Positions 38,211 through 49,503 of a stretch of DNA of 64,000 bases are shown here, piece by piece (within the stretch, counting starts at the first letter, position 1; every line of letters begins with the position of its first letter). The DNA comes from Bettongia penicillata ogilbyi (Eukaryota > Chordata > Mammalia > Diprotodontia > Potoroidae), in NCBI GenBank assembly GCA_023548195.1, contig JAJHZJ010000418.1:682001-746000 (forward strand), written 5' to 3'. A model generated the notes under the pieces. It made no database searches and had not been told where the DNA came from. It saw only the letters and a list, made by a program, of their open reading frames with translations. The position numbers and the translations under genes are program-made.

Positions 38211-40575
38211 TCCCTCTTCCACATTTCAAGGCCAGAGACTTGACCTTGATGTCTAAAGAATCTGTGGCATTTGGAGAGGTAGAAGGGACTGGGGAGTGCA
38301 TTACAGATCTGGTAGACCCATTAGCTTTAATGTACCTACAATTCTTTCACTTTGTTCTAGTGACTTTCTCATAGTTAATGGGAAATTGGGTGCCGAACGT
38401 TTTGAGCTTGAGGGATGTAACCGTAAATAATGCTCCATATACTTTTACTTGATGTTCATTATGGAGAAGTAAACTAATGTTATATTTTAGATAGAACGAG
38501 CAATAGACATATAGCAGTCATTTCAAGAAAGATTCTCCCAACAATGAAGGAATTATTTTGTTATAAGAAGAGCATAAAAAGCTGAACAGTTTTCATTATC
38601 ATTAGAGAACTAAATGTTTGCCCAGTTCTCTTCCTTAGACAGTATTCATTGCTAGAACAAGAACTAGTTAGTCAAATCTAGAAATCTGGAATGTCTTTGT
38701 GAAAGATAATATTGTGGGAAAGTTACTTTAAATTTCAGCCTAATGAGAAGAGTCAAATTCAAAAACATCACCAAGATTTATGAATGGTGAAAATTGCCAT
38801 AATCCAAAATTCAGAAACAATAATGATAATGACCACACTAACATAATGTTCATAACTTTTGCAAAATGCTTTGCATGTATTACCTCATTTCATCCTCATA
38901 AGAGACTTGTAAAGTAGGATGTCAATGTTTTATCTTTATTTTCAAAATCTTATTTTTACTTGTATATTTTTTATCAACTTCATTTCCAAATATAATCCTC
39001 CCCTCTCCCTTAGGTAGCCTTCCATAGTGTAGAACTGGTATAAGGCTAACTTGAGCCATTCCTTCAACAAAATTTTAAAAATACTTAAAGAGGAATAAAA
39101 GTTTCATAAAATTGTCATCTTACCTGCCACTATATTCTACATCCACCCACCACCTCTGCAAAGAACAGAGCAAAGGCACGTTTTCTTATCTTTTCTGTGG
39201 ACCATCTTCATTAATTGTGATTGTTCAGTTGTGTCCAACTCTTCATGTCCTATGGAGCATATTGTCTGTGGGATTTTCTTGGGAAGGATACTTAAGTAGT
39301 TTGCCATTTCCTTCTTCCATCTTGGTAATTATATATTCCCACTTTACAGATGAGGAAACTGATGCTCACAGCGGACAAATTCCTTAGCCAATGGTGGGAC
39401 TGTGAACTCAAACCTAGGCTTTCTGACCTTTAATTCATCTCTACTTCCTCTTACACTACTTATGTGTCCAAAAGGACTATTGGACATTTTTTCACTCATA
39501 GACTTATTATATACATGGGAACTTAACTATCAATAGTATTGTTTTTGAACCTGAACGGTGATGCCAATGTTCCCACCCATGACTTTTTTGTTTTTCTGGC
39601 ATGCTTTGAAAAGTTTTTTTTCACAAGTGATATCTTCTGCCAATCTGTATAAAAGACAAAGCAGGAAAAGAAAGAGTGAGTTCATGTAGCTGTGACTTCA
39701 AAGGAAAAAGCTCAGACAACATCCTGCAAACATTGAAAAAATTTTCTTTCATCTCTATTTTCACCATTCAGTTCATATACAACTTATTTACTCAAGGTGT
39801 CTCTCTATTTTTTCTCTTTAGGTGGTCTAACTTTACAAGGACACATTTGTGACCTGATATATTGAAATACTCTCTCATCTTTTAAAATCCATTCTGTCTT
39901 TAATTCTGCTCTCCCTTCCCCCCTGCCTCGTTTGAAAAACATAACAGAAACCCATTTGATATTAACATTACCTTTAACGGAAAAAATATAGACCCAATTT
40001 TGTCTATAGAAACAACAACTTTAATGAGATGGATACTACATACTCGGGATGTAATTAGCAATGGAGCAAACTGAGCTTGCTACAGGGAATCCATATCTGA
40101 ATGAATGGTCTTCCTAAGAGAGTATCCTTCCTACTTGGAGCAACCACAACATCTGTGCCTCATTCGATAATATTTACCTGGCCTGAGCTGCCCCATGCAT
40201 GGTACAACCATCTTCCAGTCTGATATCTCTAAGGTTTTGCCGTCAAGTCACCCCTTTCCCCCAAACCTCAGCTATACTTCTAGGACAAAGCTTAGACTGC
40301 CTCCCTCTCTACTACGGCGGTGTCTATAGTCTCAGATTGTCCTCTAGAGTCCTCCTTCCACCGCCTTTACAATTACAAAAACAAGAATTGTTATAAAAAT
40401 ACCAACTGACAAACTTGCTATTTACAGGTCTGCTACCCATTTAAAAAGCAGATAGCTTTTTGAGATAAACATGAGGCCGGTAATGTATTTATTGAGTACT
40501 CTGAACTAGTGATTATTTGTTTGTACAAGATATAATTTGTAGAAAAAAAATGCTAACTTTGTCTTTGTTGTCCAG
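38211..40575. other. Intron: LINE 3'-UTR-like piece and a minus-strand SINE
   Basis: 38930-39215 resembles an antisense LINE 3' UTR (TTCCAAATATAATCCTCCCC, CCACCTCTGCAAAGAACAGA). 39220-39455 is a minus-strand tRNA-headed SINE (plus strand TTCAGTTGTGTCCAACTCTT … GATGAGGAAACTGATGCTCA). 38211-38920 and 39460-40575 hold nothing else I recognise except a diverged MIR tail at ~38820-38920. Confidence 0.45.
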
Positions 40576-40684
40576 GTAATTAAGGCCTTAGAGAAAGTAG
40601 ATAAAGCTTTTGGAATGTTAATGGATGGACTGAAACAAAGGAACCTACACAATTGCGTCAATATCATTCTTCTGGCTGATCATG
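40576..40684 (+). CDS. ENPP3: ENPP3 exon: ADHG metal-binding motif
   Basis: The acceptor is GTTGTCCAG and the donor CATG|gtaagc. It reads [20 protein letters not shown], then [17 protein letters not shown]. The aspartate and histidine of LADHG (local residues 321-322) are zinc ligands. [20 protein letters not shown] is typical of ENPP3, whereas ENPP1 has a different sequence with ISDHG. The last glycine codon is split, with its first G here. An 8.1-kb intron with HAL1 copy C follows. Confidence 0.96.
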
Positions 40685-41706
40685 GTAAGCTTTCTTGCAT
40701 TAATTTATCCATTTAGTGTTTACTTTTGCAGCTCTTTATTTGTGCATCCAACATACAAAGTAACAATAGCTACAAAGAGTTCACTCTTATAATAACCCTA
40801 GAATAAGCATCTGCCAAATGGGTCAACATACATTTATTTGGTGGGTGCCAACATTTTACTAGGTCTTGGTAACCTAAATTCAGCAGTGTTATCCAACGGA
40901 TAGAGAACTAGAAAAACAATTAATATGACTAGATTTGATACTTCAACTAAGTTTTTTTCTAATTCTAAATTGTCAGCAGTACTGATAATAGTTTACTTTT
41001 ATATTGTGCTTTATTGATATTCTTCTAATTCTCATTATAAACAAGGAACTTAGGCATTTTTTCCCCAGTTCTTTTTCAAATGTGTGAATGAATGAAAAAA
41101 TACTTATAAAGTCCTTTCTATGTGTGAAATATTATGGTAAGCAATACACATACAGGTAGAAAAGAGAAATAACCGCTGTTCTCAAGGAGCTCACATTTTA
41201 ATGGGGGAAGATAACATTTATAATTTTTACCTGCATGAGATGGACAGGTCCCATCCATGGTCTTTAGCGTGTAGTAGCAAAGTAGGGTTAGCAGAAGGAG
41301 GAGGGACAGGGATGTGATGTGGTGTGGTATGGTGGTTCTGCTGTTCCCAAGTTCCTTAGGTTCACTTGCCCATAGGTAGCAGGTAGTTGGAAGTTGGTAT
41401 TGGTGGTAGTAAGGATGGTGGACCCCTTCTTCCCAGTTGTGATGGCAGGAGGAAGGCTGGAAGCAGATAAGTGGTGATAGTGGTGTTTGGAGTAGGAGAG
41501 ACTTTAATTCTCAAAGTTCTTGGGCTTAGGGTTCTGGATTATCTCCATTGTAGACTGAAGAGAGGTGGTGTCAATAGTTTGGCTTGCCTATATTATTTTA
41601 CTTCCTGTCTCTTTATTATACTACCTTGCTGAGGTTCATAGACGGTCAAATACTTGCCCGAGGTCAGTGGGTAGTCTGTGTCAATGTGTCAGAGTCAAGG
41701 GAGATA
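40685..41706. other. Intron, mostly unassigned
   Basis: 41090-41215 is a fragment of the ~1.2-kb repeat (ACTTATAAAGTCCTTTCTAT, TCTCAAGGAGCTCACATTTT). 41280-41560 is G-rich without a recognised family. Confidence 0.4.
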
Positions 41707-42490
41707 ATGTTGTACAGTGGAAAGAAAGTTGACTTTGGAGCCATAGGACTAGAATTCAAATCCTGGTTCTAATACTTGTTTTTCTTTTTATTTAATAGTA
41801 TTTTATTTTCTCAATTATATATAATTTTCAACTTTCACTTTTATAAGATTTTTGAGTTCCAAATTTTTTTCCTCCTTACCCTTTCCCAAGATGGCAAGCA
41901 ATCTGATATACTATCACATTAAACACATTTTCACATTAGTCATGTTGTGAAAGAAGAATCAGATCAAAAGAGAAAAACCAAGAGGAAGAAAAAAAGAGAG
42001 AAAATAGTATGTTTTGATCTTCATTCAAACTCCAGAGTTCTTTATCTGGATATGGATAGCATTTTTCCATCATCAGTCCTTTGGAATTATCTTAGATCAT
42101 TGTAATACTACTACTTGTATGACTTTCTTATGTTATTTGGTTATTTCAGTTGTGTCTGACACTTTGTGACTCCATTTTGGGGTTTTCTTGGCAAAGATAC
42201 TGGAGTGACTCGCCATTTCATTCTCCAGCTTCTTTTACAGATGAGGAAGTGAGGCAGACAGGGTTAAAGTGAATTGTCCAACATCACACAGTAGAAAGTA
42301 TCTGAGGCCAGATTTGAACTCATGAAGATAAGTCTTCATAATTCCAAACCACTGTGCCACTTAGCTGCCCCTATGTGACCTTAAACAAGTAGATTAACCG
42401 TTTTAGACTTTGTTTTCCTCAACTTTAAGTTGAAGAGTTTGGACTATATGACCTGTTTGGGCCCTTCCTGCTTTATATTAATGATATACT
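41707..42490. mobile_element. Nested cluster: MIR-type SINE split by an L1 3' end and a second SINE
   Basis: A plus-strand SINE runs 41707-41780 (GTACAGTGGAAAGAAAGTTG, GAATTCAAATCCTGGTTCTA). It is interrupted at 41781-42110 by a minus-strand L1 3' UTR (TTATTTTCTCAATTATATAT, CATTTTCACATTAGTCATGT). A few bases of SINE resume (ACTTGTATGACTTTC), then a minus-strand SINE occupies ~42138-42371. The first SINE then ends (TATGTGACCTTAAACAAGTA, TTTGGACTATATGACC). Confidence 0.7.
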
Positions 42491-43017
42491 AACTCCCAAT
42501 ATGGCAGTATTTTCAATGCATCTTAGTCTCTTTCATCTAGTTTATCCCTCATTTTTATAGATGAAGAAACTGTGACCTAGAGAAATGATTTGCCCAGGAT
42601 CACACAGGTTACAGAATCAGGGCTTAAACTCAGATCCTCTAATTCCCAGTCCCAGGTTCTTTTCACTTCATGGCATTGCTTCAGCACAGCCTCGAGGACA
42701 GTGTCTGGCAAATGCGAAGTACTCAATTTTGAGAAGATAGACATTTCTATTACAAATGGACCTTTTCTTCACACACAGACACATGTTTTGCCATGTCATA
42801 ATTCCTGTTATTATTTTGCTTTACATGAAAGGAAACTGTGGCTACAATGCCCTTCTGATCTATGAAGCACAGTAATCCCATACTAAACCATGAATTTTTC
42901 TGTGTGGAAGTTTAGGGCTCATTCCTATTAACTTTTGTAACAATGGAACAGAACTATATTTGCCTCTTTTTACATTTCCTCATTCAGAATGCATTAGTGT
43001 TCATTTAGTGAAATTTG
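42491..43017. other. Intron with a MIR-type fragment
   Basis: 42540-42670 is a plus-strand MIR-type fragment (TTATAGATGAAGAAACTGTG, TTTGCCCAGGATCACACAGG). The rest, up to HAL1 copy C, is unassigned. Confidence 0.45.
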
Positions 43018-44259
43018 TAGAACCTTATTTATTTATTTATTTATTTGACTTTTTACATTCATTTTCACAAAATTTTGGGTTCCAAATTTTTTTCCCCTTT
43101 TAACCCCTCCCCCCACCCCAATACCCCAAGCAATCTAATTTTCCCTATCTCCAATCTGCCCTCTCTTCTGTCATCCCTCCCTTCTCTTGTCTCCATCTTC
43201 TCTTTTCTCCTGTAGGGCCAGATGACTTTCTATTCCTCCTTAACTGTATGTCTTCTTTCCTAGTAGCAACAAAAATACTAAACAGTTGTTCCTAAAACTT
43301 TGAGTTCCAAATTCTCCCCATCCCTCCCTCCCCACCCATTCCCTTTGGGAAGGCAGGCAATTCAATATAGGCCATATCTGTGTAATTTTGCAAATGACTT
43401 CCCTGATAGTCGTGTTGTGTAAGACTAACTGAATTACCATCCCTCCTAACCTGCCCCTCATTGTTTCTCTTCTGTCTTTTGATCCTGTCCCTCCCCGAGT
43501 GTTGACTTCAAATTGCTCCGTCCTCCCTTTGCCCTCCCTTCCATCATCCTCCCCTTGCTTATCTCCTTCTCCCCCACTTTCTTATACTGTAAGATAGGTT
43601 TTCATATCAAAATGAGTGTGCATTTTATTCCTTCCTTTAGTCAAATGTGATGAGGGTAAACTTCTTGGTTTTGTTTTTGTTTTTGTTTTTTTTTTTTCTC
43701 AGCTCTCCTCTTTTTCCCTCCACTAAAAAGTCTCCTACTTGCCTCTTAAATGACATATAGTTACCCCCTTCCATTTCACCCTCTTTCCTCCCACTACATT
43801 TCTCTCTCACCATTTACCTTAATTTCTTTTAAGATATGGCCCCATCCTATTCAGTTCAATCTGTGCTCTCTGTCTCTGTATGTGTGTGCATGTGTGTATG
43901 TGTGTGCACATGCATGCATATACATGTGCGTGTATGGACCCACCAACTACCCAGATACTGAAAAGTTTTAAGAGTTACAAATATTGTCTTTCCATGTAGG
44001 AATATAAACAGTTCACTTCTGGTAAGTCCCTTAAGACTTCTCTTTGCTGTTTACTTTTTCATGCTTCTTGTCATTCTTGTGTTTGAAAGTCAAATTTTCT
44101 TTTCAGCTCTGGTCTTTTCATCAAGAATGATTGAAAGTCCTCTGTTTCATTGAAAGACCATATTTTCCCCTGAAGTATTATACTCAGTTTAGCTGGGTAG
44201 GTGATTCTTGGTTTGAGTCCTAGTTCCTTTGACTTCTGGAATATCCTATTCCACGCCCT

Positions 44260-45168
44260 TCAATCCCTTAATGTAGAAGCTGCTAGATCTTGAGTTATCC
44301 TGATTGTATTTCCACAGTACTGGAATTGTTTCTTTCTAGCTGCTTGCAAGATTTTCTCCTTGAGCTGGGAGTTCTGGAATTTGGCCACAATGTTCCTAGG
44401 AGTTTCTCTTTTTGGATCTCTTTCAGGTGGTGATCGATGGATTCTTTCAATACTTATTTTGCCCTCTGGTTCTAGAATGTCAGGGTAGTTTTCCTTGATA
44501 ATTTCATGGAAGATGATGTCTAGGCTCTTTTTTTGATCATGACTTTCAGGTAGTCCCATAATTTTTAAATTGTCTCTCCTGGATCTATTTTCCAGGTCAG
44601 TTGTTTTTCCCATGAGATATTTCACATTCTCTTCCATTTTTTCATACTTTTGGTTTTGTTTGGTGATTTCTTGATTTCTCGTAAAGTCATTAGACTCCAA
44701 CTGTTCCATTCTAATTTTGAGAGAACTATTATCTTCAGTGAGCTTTTGAACGTCTTTTTCCATTTGGCTCATTCTGCTTTTGAAAGCATTCTTCTCCTCA
44801 TTGTCTTTTTGTAACTCTTTTGCCAATTGAGTGAGCCTATTTTTCAAGGTGTTAATTTCCTCAGCATTTTTTTGGGTCTCCTTTACCAAGGTATTGACCT
44901 GTTTTTCATACTTTTCTTGCATCTCTCTCATTTCTCTTCCCAGTTTTTCCTCCACCTGTCTAACTTGCTTTTCAAAATCCTTTTTGAGCTCTTCCAAGGC
45001 CTGAGCCCACCCAACATCCCCCTGGGATGTCTGGGGTACTGAGGCCCCACCCTCCACGTCTTTCCCTGATGGCAAGAATATTTCCTCGTCAAATCCGAAA
45101 GTTGGGATCATTTGCATCTGTTCGAAAAAACTCTCTATGGTCTTATTTTTCTTTCCTTTTCTGGGCAT
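44260..45168 (-). pseudogene. HAL1 copy C ORF1 (L1 ORF1p-like), premature stop near the end
   Basis: It opens MPRKGKKNKTIESFFEQ at the ancestral start codon. It runs through a long coiled coil (about residues 35-185, heptads rich in K, E, N) into an RRM-like domain (RSRRDNLKIMGLPESHDQKK) and a C-terminal domain with PRNIVAKF and RITQDLAASTLRD. The frame ends in TGA at 44260-44262, where copy A has a glutamine codon and continues ~34 residues more. So this is an otherwise intact 302-codon ORF1 lacking its last part. Confidence 0.8.
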
Positions 45169-45239
45169 TTTCCCAGCCAGTTACTTGACTTCTGAGATTC
45201 CTGTCCACCCCCGCCTAGATCCGCCCAGCTAGTGCTTGG

Positions 45240-45700
45240 GGTCTGAGATTCAAATGCGCGGCCCAGCTGCTAATCAATGTGAGCTTTAGTTCTGGTGCTG
45301 GGGTGGGGGCAGGGCCGCCTCCCAGGCTCAGCTCCCTCAGGGGCTTTATGCAGAGACCTTCAGTAATGACGATCCTGCCTGCTTCTGGGGGAGCCCCCGG
45401 ACGCCGCCACTGCCGCCTCTGCTGCCGCCCACGCCTCTGTCTCCGCTGCTTCCTGCCCCCATCTCTGCCGACGCTTCCTCCCGAGGGAGCCCGAGTCACG
45501 GAGACACCCCGCTCCACCTCTAGGCCAGCCAGCCGTCTCCCTCACTGGCCTGTAACTTCCGTGGGCGGAGGGACCTTCCCAGCCGCCAGAGCCTCCGTCC
45601 CTGAAGCCTGCTCGGGTCAGCTTCTCTGGGGCCATGGCCAGGGTAGCGCTGGGGTGGGGTCTGCTTTCCGGGGCACGACGGACCCTGGGGAGGGCTCTCC
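45240..45700. promoter_or_regulatory. CpG-rich HAL1 copy C 5' UTR, likely former minus-strand promoter
   Basis: GC- and CpG-rich sequence with few counterparts in the window except the same parts of copies A (~5390-5640) and B (~12440-12760). In L1-type elements the 5' UTR contains the internal promoter. I infer, not observe, promoter activity; it would drive transcription antisense to ENPP3. Confidence 0.4.
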
Positions 45701-45864
45701 AGGGCTCTCTGGAATGGAAATCTCTTCCACTCTGTTTTTGTACACCTTTCAGTGGTCCAGAAGTTATGGGGGTCTCTTTTTACATTAATTCTATGGGCTG
45801 TGGTTTTGGAGCTCGTAAACATGTGTCCTTCTACTCCACCATCTTGGCTCCGCCCTAGAACCTT

Positions 45865-46560
45865 TTTCATGCTGGAGGGTTACAGGTTATGAAACCAAAG
45901 AAGAATTTGGCATCCTCAGAGTCATTCTAAAATGTCTCATGTAAACCTTTTATTCTTAAAATTAGGCACAGATATGAAACAGGTTGATGTATTAAGAATT
46001 AGGATAAAGAAAAACATTCTTAAAATGAAGATTAAAATTTTAGTTTTACCTCTAGCAAGTTTTCTCTTTCCTTGAATTATTCAAATTATCTCTTTATCTT
46101 GCCTGAGTAAACTATGATCTGTTCATCTTTTTGTCATTATAAAATATCTAACTCTTCCTTCATCTTTTTCTCTTGTTCCCTATTTCCTGTGACACACATA
46201 CCTTTTGCTTCTGAGAACTATAGGCTGTTACAGGTTGTTGATAAAACTTCTTTCTCAGACCTTACTAATTCAATGATTTTTTAAAAAACTTTATATTCCA
46301 TTCCATCCAACACATATATTGTTATCTTCTCCAATCCATTCTATCCCTCTCTATCCCTTTTCCAATATTTTTTTAACCATTCTGTTTGCTAATATGCTTA
46401 CTTCTGTGCATATATTTTACCATTTTGAATGCTTGTATATAAGCTTCCCATTAGCTGGAGACTTCATACATACAAGACGCACACACACACACATACATTA
46501 GTCCCTTTTCTGGTGTTTGATTGGAAATTAAATAATTTGGATTCATATGGTGACACCCTT
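45865..46560. other. Intron, mostly unassigned
   Basis: Short (CA)n at 46483-46494. Otherwise AT-rich with no clear family; the right part may already be degraded L1. Confidence 0.4.
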
Positions 46561-46737
46561 TGCTGGAGAGTGGGCCCAGTTGATATATGTTTTGCAAATC
46601 TATCCAGAGATCGGATAGGTAATTTCTTCCATGTTTCTCTAATATGTTCCTAAAATGATTTTATATAGCTAGGTCAAGTACTATTCAGAACCTATCTTGG
46701 AATAGGGTGTGTGGTCTAAATTTAGTTTCTTCTATGC
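46561..46737 (-). mobile_element. L1 ORF2 relic, left part
   Basis: Antisense L1 ORF2-like text (TATGGTGACACCC…, GTGTGGTCTAAATTTAGTTT) that continues on the other side of the LTR at 47213 with AATGTTCAATTTTCCCAGAA. Highly degraded. The left border is not resolved. Confidence 0.5.
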
Positions 46738-47212
46738 TGTAACGCCAATATGATATCCATAGCAGCTGTTATGGATATGCATGCATATTTCCAGGGTAAA
46801 TTCACACAATATTAGCTCTCTTCCTCAAAGACAAAACCAAAATATTTATTCAGATATCCAACATAGTAACAAAGAAATCTATACACATTATCAACGTAGG
46901 TAGCACGACCATCCCCAAGCCTTCCCTCTGTCAGGCCTCCCTGCCAACAAGCTCCCTTAGGCACAATCATTCCTTCTCTCACTCGTACTAGCTGCTCTGC
47001 TCTGCTCTGCCTGCTCTCTCCCAGCTCTGCCTCACTCTCTCAGCTCTGCTTCTTTTTGTTTTCCTGCTGCATCCTTCTTACTCCACCCTTTTGGCAAACT
47101 CTTCCCATCATTAGCTGCATGTGTCTCAGGCTGTGGGCTGAACCAAAGCTCAAGGCAGGTCACATGGTACTGTTAAGGGCAGGGAAGATCTACAAATTCT
47201 TCTAATATTACA
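46738..47212 (-). mobile_element. Solo LTR candidate inserted in an L1 relic
   Basis: A 475-bp block that on the minus strand begins TGTAATATTAG and ends GGCGTTACA (TG/CA, with matching TGTAA/TTACA tips). It contains GAATAAATA as a polyadenylation signal (complement of ~46856-46864) and a (GCTCT)n-like purine/pyrimidine repeat near 46988-47012. Its flanks are the two halves of an antisense L1. No exact target-site duplication is visible (TATGC versus TATTA). Confidence 0.65.
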
Positions 47213-48095
47213 TATTAGAATGTTCAATTTTCCCAGAAGTTTTTATAAAACAGTAAGTCCTTGTCCCAGTAGCAAGGATCTTTATATTTATCAAACACTT
47301 CGCTACTGGGTTCATTTGCTTCGTATGTTGTATAGCTAATTTGTTATATTGAATAACCTCTCTATTTTTACATACATACCATTTTTTTTTTGAGAACTGC
47401 TATTTTCTAGCACAGTTTACGATCTTGTACTGCTAAGCCTCCTTCATTTCCACTCGTTTCATGATTTTCTCTGAGATTCTTATTTTTTTCCCCCATATGA
47501 ATTTTGTTATTATTTGTTATACTTCTATAAAATAATCGATTGGTATGGTATCAAATAAGTAAATTAATTAGTATTGTCATTTTTGTTATATTGACTAATC
47601 CTTCCCATGAGCCATTGCTATCTCACTATTTAGGTTTGTCTTAATTTCTGTAACGTGTTTTGTATTTATGTAGTTCTTGTGTATATCTTGGTTGGTAGAC
47701 TCAAGTTACTTTAAATGGAATTTCTTTTTCTATCTCTTCCTGCTGGTTTTTACTGTTACCATATAGAAACACTGATGACTTGTATGGATTTGTACTATAC
47801 AGTTTTTCTGTTTGTTTCAATTCATTTTTTAGTTTTAGATTCTCTAGGTTTCTTTAAATGCATCATCATATCATCTGTAAAATTAAAAATTTTGTTTCTT
47901 TTTTACCTATATATATTTCCTTAGTTTCTTTTTTTTATTCTTATTGCTATATCCAGAATTTCTAGTATTAAGTGAAATATATTGACATCCTGGTTTTACC
48001 CTTAGTTTCATTGGAAAGGATTTTGGTTATCCCCATTACATAAAATGTTAGTTCTTAGTTTTAGATATATACTAGCTGTCGTGCTAAACAGGTAC
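47213..48095 (-). mobile_element. L1 ORF2 relic, right part (no open frame)
   Basis: The antisense of this stretch follows L1 ORF2 order: TTCAATTTTCCCAGAAGTTT, TATCAAACACTTCGCTACTG, GTTTCTTTAAATGCATCATC, ATATCATCTGTAAAATTA, CATCCTGGTTTTACCC. Many stops and indels. It is interrupted on its left by the LTR. Confidence 0.65.
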
Positions 48096-48748
48096 ACTTT
48101 TAGGTATCTTCTCAAAATTGAGTGCTTAGGATTTGCCAGGTACTGTCCTAGATTCTTGGGATAAAAGAACAAAGCAAAACAGTCCCTACCCTCGAGGAAC
48201 TTACACAAGCGCACACACACACATACACAGACAAACACATGCATGCTTGTGTGAACACATTTATTTTCTCTTCCTCTTTCCCATTGGAAAAAAGGAAATC
48301 TTTCAAAATTGTTTGTTTTTATATGTTGCAGTTATATAAATTGTTCTGGTTTGGCTTCCTTCATTCAGCATCAGTTCTTTGAAATCATATCTTTTATTAT
48401 TCCTTATAGTGCTGATTCTCAAATGATAGACTCCTCTTTACTTTCCAGTTCTTTGCCACTAAAAGAGTTGTGATAGATATTTTTGTATGTATGAATCCTT
48501 TTTCTTTGATTTCTCTGGAGTATGACATGTCAAAAGGTATGTATACTTTAGTGACTTTTGGGGAATATTATTCTAAAGTACTTTACGGAATGGGTGAACT
48601 GGTTAATAAAGATGCTTACAATTTCTTAGGGGAAAATTATATATACATGGATAAGTAATGGTAATGTACATGCATGATAATTACAGACATGATTAATATT
48701 TGTTAAATTTAATAAGAACTTGGCTAAATTCTATGCATTTTTTTTCAG
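48096..48748. other. Repeat fragments before the MEQTYC exon
   Basis: 48120-48210 is a plus-strand piece of the ~1.2-kb repeat (CCAGGTACTGTCCTAGATTC) ending in a (CA)n run at 48209-48230. 48300-48615 is a minus-strand L1 3'-UTR relic (TTCATTCAGCATCAGTTCTT, CTTTACTTTCCAGTTCTTTG). 48616-48748 is the intron end. Confidence 0.5.
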
Positions 48749-48877
48749 GAATGGAACAGACCTATTGTGATAAATTGGAATATATGACTGATTACTTTTC
48801 ACAAATAACCTTTTACATGTATGAAGGGCCAGCCCCTCGCATCCGGTCTCGCAATATCCCAAAAGACTATTTTACTT
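48749..48877 (+). CDS. ENPP3: ENPP3 exon: MEQTYC to KDYFT segment
   Basis: The acceptor is TTTTTTTCAG and the donor ACTT|gtaagt. It reads [20 protein letters not shown], then [22 protein letters not shown] after completing the split glycine codon. MEQTYC with YEGPAPRIR is diagnostic of ENPP3 among the paralogues. The frame stays open for ~80 bases into the intron, but the strong donor and the in-phase next exon fix the end. Local residues 323-366. Confidence 0.95.
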
Positions 48878-49471
48878 GTAAGTATGGACCAATTTCTGTA
48901 AATGACCCATGGGAGCTGAGAGGCATATCTCATCAAAATAAAATTTTTGGAGAGTAACTGAGAGATAATCTGTCTCATCTCCTACACATTTTAGGAAATA
49001 TCAGTTTCTTGAAGGAAGGAATTATTTTGTTTTTAACTTTGTTTACTTTGTATTTAGTACAGTTCCCAGCACAGAGTAGAAACTCATTCCTTCCTTTCTT
49101 TTACCCTATCTTTCAACTCTGCTAAAAGTAAAACTAACGTTATGTGCTTGTTAAATTGAAAGAAATGGAACTTTGAAGGAGGGTCACACAAAGTCAAATG
49201 AGAATCTCCTATTTTTATGAACTTTGAAAGGAAGAAATTCCATAATCTCACGTTAGACCCTGTTGTTAAATAAAAATTTACCCTACTCCATGCCAACACC
49301 CTTAAGAGTTTCTGAATCAAAGGTCCCCTAAAGAATTAACCCCAACTTTTGAGTTCATTTTTACCAAGCCATAGTCTCATCAATGAATATGACTGAAGTC
49401 CCTATGTGAATATTTCTTATTTTTAACAATTAGACATTAAAATAAATCATTTTTTTCTCTTCTTGAAACAG
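48878..49471. other. Intron with a possible L2 end
   Basis: 49005-49090 is L2-like (TTTAGTACAGTTCCCAGCAC). The rest is unassigned up to the micro-exon. Confidence 0.4.
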
Positions 49472-49503
49472 TTGACTCTCAAGGAATTGTTGGAAACCTC
49501 AGT
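49472..49503 (+). CDS. ENPP3: ENPP3 micro-exon (32 bp)
   Basis: A very short exon between CTTGAAACAG and CTCAGT|gtaagt. It completes the split codon to F and reads FDSQGIVGNLS, ending in phase 0 immediately before CRK of the next exon. Together they recreate the family block F-x-S-x-x-I-x-x-N-L-S-C-R. NLS here followed by C is a possible N-glycosylation sequon. It would be missed by ORF-based calling. Confidence 0.92.

Larger units (their letters stand above)
43027..45855 (-). mobile_element. HAL1 (half-L1) copy C, full length, best preserved
   Basis: A 2829-bp minus-strand element flanked by TAGAACCTT (43018-43026 and 45856-45864). From its 5' end: GGGCGGAGCCAAGATGGTGG, a ~690-bp GC- and CpG-rich 5' UTR, ORF1, ~1.1-kb 3' region with a (CA)n tract (plus TG at ~43878-43935), and a (TAAA)n tail. 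No reverse transcriptase or endonuclease is encoded between ORF1 and the tail. That arrangement defines the half-L1 class, which must borrow the enzymes of a full L1. Confidence 0.88.

Noticed and set aside
45215..45517. Minus-strand frame upstream of HAL1 ORF1 (possible ORF0)
   Set aside because: Arg/Gly/Ala-rich translation of a GC-rich UTR; the corresponding regions in copies A and B do not keep the same frame or start.
45279..45788. 169-codon plus-strand open frame
   Set aside because: It lies antisense within the GC-rich HAL1 copy C 5' UTR; similar frames appear in copies A and B at the same place, so it reflects base composition.
48878..48957. Extension of the MEQTYC exon into the intron as an alternative C-terminus
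   Set aside because: The frame stays open for ~80 bases, but a strong GTAAGT donor and an in-phase next exon explain the boundary; no polyadenylation context is seen.
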